Translations under genes and position numbers: made by a program
The notes under the pieces: model-generated
Seen by the model: the letters and a program-made list of their open reading frames with translations, nothing else
Told to the model about the DNA's origin: nothing
Database searches by the model: none
Source of the DNA: Notolepis coatsorum
Taxonomy: Eukaryota > Chordata > Actinopteri > Aulopiformes > Paralepididae
Length of the DNA stretch: 64,000 nucleotides
Reading direction: 5' to 3'
Assembly: GCA_963971535.1 (NCBI GenBank)
Contig: OZ020594.1
Span: 111,084,643-111,148,642, forward strand
Shown: positions 56,801-64,000 of the stretch, in pieces
Layout: each line of letters starts with the position of its first letter
Numbering within the stretch: the first letter of the stretch is position 1

Positions 56801-58515
56801 GACTGACTGGCACGCCTTGGTTGCTTGAGGTTAAAACGGCGTTTTTATAAAGCAACTGGGATGGAGGTTTTTCCTCTTCCGACGACCAAATCCGACGACC
56901 TGGTTTGGTTATCGACGGATTCTCGTTCATATCTGGGGGATGATGACGGAATGGATCTGAACATATGTAGAGGGGTCTCACGCCCTGGGGGTGGGCCACC
57001 GGGCGCGGTTCGCCCGAACGTCTGGGTGGCGCCTTCTTTTCATGTTTAAGATCAACACCCATATCTGCCCCTTCTCCTGGAGTAGGCATGTCGGCGTGGT
57101 TAGGGCACGGGACTGGTTCTGGTCACGCTGGTCCGGATCAGTTGAACCCGTTGTCCGCCGGGGATGCAGATCTGCTGTTCTGGTACCCTGAGGGACTTGG
57201 GCTTTTTTCAGGGGGAAAAATGCCAGGTCGGTCCGGGTGTCACAGGGTTAAGCGCTATGGAGACCCTGGTTGGGTAAATTTTTTACTCAGCACTGTCGTA
57301 ATGGCTTACAGCCATGCCAACCTGTACACGCTCGATCTCGTCAGATCTCGGCCGCTACACAGGTTGGTCCTGGTTAGTACTTGGTTGGGAGACCGCCTGG
57401 GAATACCAATTACGGTGTGCTTGGGGCTGGTTCTCCATTCTTTTTCGCTCCTCTCTCACGCATGGCGAAGAGGGGCCTGGTGACCCTGTGCTTCCCGTAT
57501 CGCCGGGCCCGGTCCGAAGTCATGTTTCGTCGACCCGTAGGCCTGGGTTAACCCTTTTTTGAAAACTGAAACACTTGTACTGTGGTATAGCCGGTGTATA
57601 CCCGCAGGTGTGTTTTGGAGTTTTTTTCTTGAGGGGTTATAGGAACAACCACCGCATTGGGTAACACCAAGGTGGTTGATTCCCTGGTGTGTTGGAGCAG
57701 TGTCAACTCCCGGGTTCACCGGTTGAGGGTGCCCCTGCACGTTCATGACGTCTGCCAATCGTGTCAGCCTTCTCTGCCTCAACCCTCTGGGTGGGTTTTT
57801 TTTAAATGGAGGCTTGGTCATGCAACAACGCCAGCTTACGCCCCTTCCGCCGGGGCGGCTGTGTTCAGCTGTCCCCTCTGGCGCCTGTCTCGTCCGCAGT
57901 CTCCAGGCTAGGGTTAACAGCCTGTTGCCTGGTTTTTCCCCGGTGCGCTGCCTGCTTCCGTTGGTTAACCTTTTTTGTGTGCTTACGGCCATGCTGACTG
58001 CCTGTTCTGCAGGGTCAGTGTGCCAGGCGGTGTACTATTGGGGGGACAGGGCCCGCTCGGCTGAGGGGCCTTTGTCCGAATACGCTGGCGATGTGGGGGG
58101 CGGGGTCACTAAGTGCCCACCTGGTGGGGTCTTGATGCTGGCATCATGGACTTCTCCGGGCCCCCGTTCCAGGGGGTCCAGTCCCTTTGGTGGGTCTGGG
58201 TCTTCCTTCGCGCTCCGCTGCTACGGCCTTGCCACGGGGTTGGGTTTGCCCTTGACCCCGTGATTCTGGGGGCAGTAACGAGGTTGTTCCCTCCGTTCCC
58301 GGGTGGCATGCGGGTTGTGCGTGTGTGTAGTCATGGGGTCAAGCCACGGTCTGCTCACCCTGTGCGTTGAGTTGCTTGAGTGCCTCTTCGCACGGTCGGG
58401 TCCGTCGCCCTCCCGTGAAGCCCCCAATAGGGGGGGTGCCCTCCATTAGGGTGGGTCGGGGGGGCTCGGCCCTCCCTGTTCTGATGGTTGTGGGGGGCTT
58501 TCAGCTGCCTCCCTT
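53874..58515. other. Unrecognised GC-rich interior of the DIRS-like fossil
   Basis: This 4.6-kb stretch has no domain I can name. Tandem blocks of CTAGTGGTGGCCTACTGTTA and GGTTAGGCTAGGAAACGTTA occur twice near 54385 and 54510. A GC-rich island lies at 54620-54800 (CCCCTCGCGCGCCGCCGCGG). AAGGTGAGTGGACC at about 56351 resembles a splice donor. Longer open frames at 56664-57089 (minus), 57456-57992 (minus) and 57745-58263 (plus) look like GC-bias artefacts. A 5S rRNA-like sequence is at 57304-57422. Confidence 0.4.
57304..57422 (+). rRNA. 5S rRNA-like sequence (pseudogene or 5S-derived)
   Basis: It begins GCTTACAGCCATGCCAACCT, where real 5S starts GCTTACGGCCATACCACCCT, and includes CTCGATCTCGTCAGATCTCG and the internal-promoter region CCTGGTTAGTACTTGGTTGG then GAGACCGCCTGGGAATACC. 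The C-box and intermediate element are almost canonical, while the A-box region (CGCTACACAGGTTG) and the 3-prime end (TTACGGTGTGCTT) have diverged. The paired ends GCTTACAG and GTGTGCTT no longer match well. So it is a 5S-derived relic, perhaps a captured promoter or a 5S-headed SINE3-type element, and not a working gene. Confidence 0.8.
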
Positions 58516-58608
58516 GTGCAGAGAGTGACGCCGAGCGAGAGCTATACGATACAGAACGTTAGGTTATGACTATAACCAAGTTCTGTTAGTATAGTGACGC
58601 TCGGCGTC
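58516..58608. repeat. DIRS-type internal complementary region
   Basis: The first 42 bases complement the left end of the element perfectly, and the next 51 (starting GTTAGGTTATGACTATAACC) complement its right end (58798-58848). The two ends are thus joined back to back, as in the circular intermediate known for DIRS elements. GACGCTCGGCGTC within it is a short palindrome. Confidence 0.75.
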
Positions 58609-58848
58609 CGACGCCGCTGCAGCCCTTGATCTCGCCTTGTGGTGAAAGCTTGGGAAGGAGGCGAGTGGGTGGCCCCACCCCTGCTTATATGGGTAAGCTG
58701 ATAGGGGTGTGGTCAGACAAATATTGGGATTAAAGGTACATTGTGGTCTTTATTCAGTGCGCGTGCACGTGTGCGAGGACAGTGCAGAGAGTGACGCCGA
58801 GCGTCACTATACTAACAGAACTTGGTTATAGTCATAACCTAACGTTAA

Positions 58849-59040
58849 TGTTTTGTCAATGTCTTGTTTTATCTTGGCCACAAGATGGCGCCCTCAGTTC
58901 ACAGGCTCTAATGGGAAAATATATAGTGTCAGGTTGAGGCCTACCCAAATGTGTCACACACCAAAAGATCGTCACCTCTAAATAGCTTCACAAAAAGTGC
59001 ACAACTACTCCTCTTTAACATAGATACTTATTATATACAA
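58849..59040 (-). mobile_element. Distal LTR part of the fossil at 47.1-48.3 kb
   Basis: AATGTCTTGTTTTATCTTGG then CCACAAGATGGCGCCCTCAG repeats the block at 48077-48120 in the same orientation. It is most simply LTR sequence on the far side of the DIRS-like insertion, with an internal duplication in the LTR. Fossil. Confidence 0.5.
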
Positions 59041-59830
59041 CCCGGTTCTGTTAGGGTTTGAACCGACCTCAAACGCACGGCACAGACAGGAAGTTCAGAG
59101 TTAGCCAAATACTAGGGCGTATTTATTTACAGAGTCACAAAAGGGGTAAAGTAACAATTATGAAACAACAAGGAAGACTGCCATCGGCAGAGTTCTCTGC
59201 GGCTCTGCAGATTCTCCTGGTGATAGCGGTGGGGAATCGGTATTTGACGTTGTAGCGGCTCTGCAGATACTCCCAGCTTTAACTCGAGGTGGAAAACGGA
59301 GAGAGAGAGATATCAATAACAGTCCAACGAAACACAGAGGCAGTGTGGTTCCCTCCTCCCTTAGCTGTGTCCAGAACCAATGAACAGTGACAATATTCAG
59401 TGTTCTCCACAACACACAAGTTAGCTGAGCTTAGTGCAAACAGAAATGATATCTTCAGTGTCTCTTCTAAACACACGCTTCAACTGAGTCCCGTGCAAGC
59501 AAAAATTATAATCTTCGGTGTTCGTCACACACACAGACAGAATAATCCAGAGGGGTTTGGTTCCAACTCACCCAAGCGCAAACGCGTAAAGCGGGTAAAC
59601 GAGGCGCAGCTCCAAACGGGGAACAAGGTTCTCATCAGCGGATCTCCACAGAAAGTCCTGGAGGGAAAGCAGACGAGGCACAGCAACGGGGAAAAAGCAG
59701 GCAAAAGCAGTTGTATTCCAAAACGACCCGACCTCGATTGAAGGGAAGTCCCAGTATAAAAAGCCTCTGGGGCGCTAATCAAAAACTATGACAGGTGCAC
59801 GCTGGAATTGATACTTGCTCCAAAAGCGTG
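59041..59830. other. Unassigned DNA upstream of the Gypsy gag
   Basis: CGGCTCTGCAGAT(T/A)CTCC occurs twice (about 59200 and 59254). The stretch could hold the LTR and leader of the Gypsy fossil that follows, but I could not define LTR edges or a primer-binding site. Confidence 0.3.
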
Positions 59831-59956
59831 TGGCGGGGAATGCACCATATCAAGCCACTGCAGCGGGAGGGAGTGATGGAGTACTGGATTAGACTGAACA
59901 ATGCTATTGATATAGCAGATGAGTGTCTAAAGAGGCAGGGGCGTAGTGTTGAGGAT

Positions 59957-61412
59957 CTCTGGTAAACAAGAATACCCTGAAGACTCTAGCAGGAGCTAGA
60001 CTGATCCTCCCCTGGAAAGATCTGAAGATCCACTTTTGTACTGGAGCAACCACAAGCATGTGTACCCTCATTTGTTCAGACTGGCAAAACGCTATCTTTG
60101 TATTCCAGCCTCATCTGTTCCATGTGAACGGGTTTTCTCAAAAGCTGGAGAAGTGATCAGCAAGAAAAGAAACCGTCTCAATAACCGTCTCAATAACAAA
60201 CTATCATTACACATGGGCAAAACAGAGTCCATTCTCTTCGGTTCAAATAACAAACTCAGCAAGACCGACGGCTTCTCAGTTACAGTGGGTGACAATATTG
60301 TCACAAGGAAAGACGAAATTACCTACCTGGGTTCCATCCTAGAGGCAAATCTTTCCTGTGACAAAATGGCATCCAATGTAATAAAAAAAGTCAACCAACG
60401 AACTAGATTCTTGTACCGGATCTCCTCTCTGGTAAACAAGAATACCCTGAAGACTCTGGCAGGAGCACTCATTCAAGGGTACTACGACTATGCTTGCACC
60501 TCATGGTACCAAAGCACCTCAAAGGCACTAAAAAACAAATTACAAACATCTCAAAACAAGCTAGTCAGACTACTGCTTGACCTGACTCCTAGAACCCACC
60601 TCACCCCTGCCCACTTTGACAACCTAGGATGGCTTAGAGTAGACGACAGAGTACAGCAACTTGCAATGGGCCTGGTCTACAAGATACACTACGCGACCAA
60701 GGTACCCATGTACATGTCAAAATACTTCCCAAAGGTCAGTGAATACCACGATCACAACACCAGAGGGAGCTCCACAAATCATGTAAAACCCAGATTCGGC
60801 TCAAACAAGGGACTAAACACGTTTCGCAATTATGCCACATCAATGTGGAACGCCCTACCTAAAGCTGTAAAGGAATGTGAATCACTACCCACTTTCAAAA
60901 ACACTCTCAAAAAACACCTACGTGAGACTGCAATTCGAAACTGGCCCCTACAAATGTCCTAACCTAGTTGTACAGTAAATGACCAAGTAAGGCTTTGTCA
61001 GTATTCCAATGTACAGTGTAAAATGTGTGTGTGTCCCCTACCCAACCCCCCCCCCCCCCACCTCCAATGTACAGCTGCCACCCACCCACCCAACCCCACC
61101 CCACCCACCCAACCTCCTCCAATGTACAGTTTCTACGTCAAATGTATATACACTCTTTTTCTGGACACTTTTGTATCACAAACAGTACTGTATTTGCAAA
61201 TCTGATATGTCATAAATGTATAGATGTAGCAGTACTGTCTATCTGTATGTCATGTATGTCATATATGTTATGATGAATTGAAAATGGGGGACCCTGATGT
61301 AAACAAGACGAAAGTCTTTCTCTGGTCTGCATCCCCTTAACAATTGTATGTATTGAGCTGTACTGTACCCATTCTGCAATCTGTTAATAAACTTTTCAAT
61401 CAATCAATCAAT
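59957..61412 (+). mobile_element. Chimeric LINE-Q insertion carrying a hAT exon
   Basis: In order: about 43 bp of LINE-Q RT (CTCTGGTAAACAAGAATACC), about 180 bp of hAT transposase last exon (from about 60003), the fusion junction (60178-60201, ACCGTCTCAATA twice), then LINE-Q to its 3-prime end with four CAAT units (61395-61412). Gypsy gag resumes directly after, so this is a single insertion. Junction and reading frame match those at 39.98-40.00 kb. Confidence 0.8.
60036..60962 (+). CDS. hAT dimerisation domain fused to LINE RT C-terminus
   Basis: A 308-residue open frame: hATC region MYWSNHKHVYPHLFRLAKRY and LCIPASSVPCERVFSKAGEV, the junction SKKRNRLNNRLNNK, then LINE-Q RT thumb and C-terminus through NALPKAVKECESLPTFKNTL and a stop at 60962. 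It is nearly identical to 39470-40296, but fully open through the LINE part. There is no BED finger, no DDE and no RT catalytic site, so any product could only act by dimerising with an intact hAT transposase. The frame is open upstream of 60036, so the ATG is only the first in frame. No promoter is seen. Confidence 0.7.
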   Translation: MYWSNHKHVYPHLFRLAKRYLCIPASSVPCERVFSKAGEVISKKRNRLNNRLNNKLSLHMGKTESILFGSNNKLSKTDGFSVTVGDNIVTRKDEITYLGSILEANLSCDKMASNVIKKVNQRTRFLYRISSLVNKNTLKTLAGALIQGYYDYACTSWYQSTSKALKNKLQTSQNKLVRLLLDLTPRTHLTPAHFDNLGWLRVDDRVQQLAMGLVYKIHYATKVPMYMSKYFPKVSEYHDHNTRGSSTNHVKPRFGSNKGLNTFRNYATSMWNALPKAVKECESLPTFKNTLKKHLRETAIRNWPLQMS

Positions 61413-64000
61413 CCAGGACGTGAAGTGTCAATGATGTTCATTAAGTACTGTCCAGACCCGGTCCTTTTCAACAGGCTCAGCATCAGGGCGGCTGAAGAGT
61501 GGTCGACCAGCGAGGTTCAGGAGCGCATCGACAGCCACCAGCGTGAGCTCAGGACATGCACCCAAGCCAGTTCTCAAGCCCCGCAGATACATGCACTGAG
61601 CCACACCCAGACGGCCATATCACAGCATATGGAGAGACCACCGCCAGTGCATGTCAGCACAGCTTCACATCTCTCAGCTGTCCCAACTGCGGCAACATAC
61701 GATGTGGCATCAGTCTCAGCCCTCACCCCACAGCTTTCGCCCACAGCAGCCCAGTTCATTCCGGCTCCAACAGCCGCTCTCACTCCACAACTTCCCCAGG
61801 TGCTAATAGCCCCTCACCCGGTACCAGTGGCCACTGCTCAACCTGGTTTTGAGCCAGGTCATCGCCAGCCGGTTCCGGGCCTCACTGCAGATGTTGACGT
61901 AGATGGCATGCATACTCTATTCAGCCTCTTGGGTCGCATGATGACACAGCAGAATGTGCAGGTGGCAGCGCATGCACCGGCCCCGCCAAGACAGTTTGCT
62001 CCGGGTCCTTTTCAGATGAGGAACTGCCGGGTCTGCGGTGATACCGGCCACTCCACGCTCATGCACTGCAGGAGAGAGAATCTGTGTCTCTCATGCTTTA
62101 CTCCAGGTCATTGGAAGAGAGACTGCAACAGGCGTGGACAGAGGCAGTCAGGTCAGGGCGACCCCAGTCGGGATCAGCCTTCGGGAAACTAGAACACCCA
62201 CACTCAGAGAGGGGCAGTGTGGGGGGTGGACAGCAGACCCTCAGTGAAGATGAGTCAAGTCTTGAGCTTCTCTATGTTAACACCTGTTCAGCCATGCCAG
62301 AATGCCAAGTCGTGGTTCAAAGATCAGCAGAGGTGCCACCTTTCAGTGAATTGTTCTACACTCAGGTCACAGTGAGTGACAGAGTTGGACTGAAGGGCAT
62401 GATTGATTCAGGATCCATGGTCTGCACCCTGAATGAGGAGGCAGAATGTAAGCTCAGAGAAGCTGGGGCCCTAGTGGGAGAACCTCAGTCAGCAGGACGG
62501 ATTATGCTGGTTGGCTGTGGAGGAAAACAGACCCACCCCAAATGCATATATGACTTAACACTGACCATCTACGGAGTGAAATGCTTCGTCCCTGTTCTAG
62601 TGGTCCCAGGTCAGCGCAATGACCTCATCATCGGATCAAACGTTCTCAAGCACCTAATGAGTGTCATGAAAGGTAGTGACACCTACTGGAAACTCATATC
62701 TGCGGCAGGCAAGCATTCGCCTCCTGATAATGAGCAGTTCTTGGATATGATGTCATGTACCACCAGATGGAGGGGAGACGAGGCCCCCGACAGGATCGGC
62801 ACTGGGAATTTACCACATGCCATCACGCTGCTCCCTCAATGCGAATACCTGGTGTGGGGCAGGCTGCCCAGCAATGTGCCAGTGTCTCCAGGCAGCACGG
62901 CCATCGTGGAGCCTTGCACCTCTAAGGCCAGACTGAGAGACGTGCTCGTTGGGCGGGTTATCACGCCAATGTGGGGAGATCGGTGGGTGCCTGTGAAGAT
63001 GACCAACCTCTCACCCAGACCAGTCACCCTGAAACGCAACTCCAAGGTCGCTGATGTCTCACCTTGCCTTGCGGTGGAAGACCTAGACATCCAGCAGGGC
63101 TCCTGCACGATGGAGGCAGGAAGACCAGGACAGGGTATCAGGCCGGCTGCCACAGATACCGACCTCAGGGACAGGCTCTCCACCCTCGGTTTGAGTGCCC
63201 TCGACATCGACTTGTGCCATGCCAGCTTCTATTCTAAGAAAGAGCTTGTTGAGCTTGTCGAAGAGTATCAGGATATTTTCTCCAGGCACTCACTTGACTG
63301 CGGCAAAGCAGAGGGGTTTGTGCATCGTATCTGCCTGACAGATGACCGGCCGTTCCGCATGCCATACAGGAGAGTGCCCCCTGCCCACTACGAACATCTC
63401 CGGAAGGTGCTCACAGGGATGGAGGAGATGGACATCATCCGCAAATCCATCAGCGAATATGCATCTCCCCTCGTCATGGTCTGGAAGAAGGATGGTGGGC
63501 TGAGGATTTGTACGGATTTCAGATGGCTGAATGCTCGGACTCTGAAGGATGCCCATCCGCTTCCTCACCAAGCCGAGTGTCTGGCAGCCCTCGGAGGCAA
63601 TGCCTTCTTCAGCACAATGGACCTAACCTCCGGGTTTTACAACGTCCCCATGTGCGAGGAAGACAAAAGGTACACTGCCTTCACGACACCTATTGGCCTG
63701 TATGAATACAACAGAATGCCACAGGGACTCTGCAACAGTCCAGCTTCCTTTATGCGGATGATGTTGGATATCTTTGGCAGTCTCAACTTCACCAGTTTGC
63801 TCTGCTACCTGGATGACCTCCTTGTATTTGGCCCCACCGAAGAGGAAGCCCTTAGCAGGCTGCGAGTGGTCTTCCAGAAGCTGAGGGGCAGTAATCTCAA
63901 GCTGAGTCCGAAGAAATGTCATCTCCTGCGGGAGTCAGTCAAGTTCCTTGGTCACGTAATCGACCGGAGTGGTGTTGCTGTGGATCCAACCAAGGTGGAT

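Larger units (their letters stand above)
48308..58848. mobile_element. DIRS-like retrotransposon fossil
   Basis: Fossil, broken. Inverted terminal repeats lie at 48308-48494 and about 58635-58848. At 58516-58608 is a junction region: its first 42 bases (58516-58557) are the perfect complement of the left end (48308-48349), and its next 51 (58558-58608) complement the right end. Known: DIRS elements have inverted terminal repeats and such an internal complementary region, used in a circular step, and lack ordinary target duplications. Without the nested LINE (to 52027) and the Harbinger-like element (52237-53870), the length is about 5.4 kb, typical for DIRS. I did not recognise RT or tyrosine recombinase, so it is old or non-autonomous. 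It lies in the LTR of another fossil. Confidence 0.65.
59831..64000 (+). mobile_element. Ty3/Gypsy LTR-retrotransposon fossil, runs off window
   Basis: Fossil. Parts in order: gag on both sides of a LINE insertion (WIRLNNAIDIADECLKRQG near 59890; YCPDPVLFNRLSIRAAEEW near 61450), two zinc knuckles (CRVCGDTGHSTLMHC, CLSCFTPGHWKRDC, about 62025-62130), a protease active site (MIDSGSM at about 62400), and RT (about 63300 onward: LRICTDFRWLN, YLDDLLVFG). It continues past the window end. Apart from the LINE-Q insertion (59957-61412) there seem to be few breaks. The long reading stretches suggest a fairly young copy. Confidence 0.85.

Noticed and set aside
57304-57422. Working 5S rRNA gene
   Set aside because: The A-box region and both ends have diverged and there is no downstream T-run at the expected end.
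57456-58427. GC-rich open frames of 130-180 codons
   Set aside because: Frames overlap on both strands, have no recognisable domain, and contain many proline/arginine codons typical of GC-rich non-coding DNA.
48308-58848. Polinton or large DNA transposon
   Set aside because: There is no DNA polymerase, integrase or capsid-like reading frame, and the back-to-back end junction at 58516-58608 fits DIRS better.

Overview
The window looks like repeat-dense, gene-poor DNA from a teleost fish. The evidence is the mix of transposon families: L2, L1, I-clade, RTE-like and Rex1-like LINEs, many hAT elements with 8-bp target duplications, PIF/Harbinger-like and TTAA elements, tRNA-headed SINEs, Gypsy and DIRS fossils, long CA/TG/GA arrays and AACGTTAGC-rich spacer. 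I found no host protein-coding gene that I can defend. Almost every recognisable reading frame belongs to a mobile element. The species cannot be named from this sequence.

Layout. 0-5.4 kb: a TTAA-type element with a THAP-finger exon, carrying two smaller TTAA elements, two SINEs and a hAT element. 6.4-10.6 kb: a Rex1-like LINE tail split by a Harbinger-like element (itself holding an L2 LINE) and by a hAT MITE. 10.6-17.7 kb: a hAT-type zinc-finger exon, a second Rex1-like LINE, an L1 LINE on the minus strand and a hAT-like element. 18-22.6 kb: a fold-back hAT MITE, two minisatellites, and a hAT element with a BED-finger exon inserted in one of them. 22.6-25.7 kb: tandem copies of a LINE with a (CAAT)n tail (here LINE-Q), one split by a Harbinger-like element holding two tRNA-like sequences. 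25.8-38 kb: an I-clade LINE flanked by 455-bp direct repeats and loaded with nested hAT insertions. 38.2-45 kb: a multi-exon BED-hAT transposase gene, broken by a Gypsy fossil and fused to a LINE-Q copy. 45.3-47.1 kb: minisatellite and hairpin DNA. 47.1-59 kb: an LTR-element fossil split by a 10.5-kb DIRS-like fossil. The latter carries a nearly whole Rex1-like LINE, a Harbinger-like element and a 5S rRNA-like sequence. 59.8-64 kb: a Gypsy fossil that runs off the window, with a hAT-exon/LINE-Q chimera inserted in gag.

How it fits together. Target-site duplications give a relative order for most events, so the window can be read as a stratigraphy. The most unusual observation is the hAT transposase-exon/LINE-Q fusion. 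It has the same junction at 40.0 kb, where it sits in the parent hAT gene, and at 60.2 kb, where it is a separate insertion inside Gypsy gag. This suggests that a chimeric transcript was itself retrotransposed. Next in interest are the inverted-end junction region of the DIRS fossil with its 5S-like sequence, and the 455-bp repeats that flank the I-clade LINE exactly.
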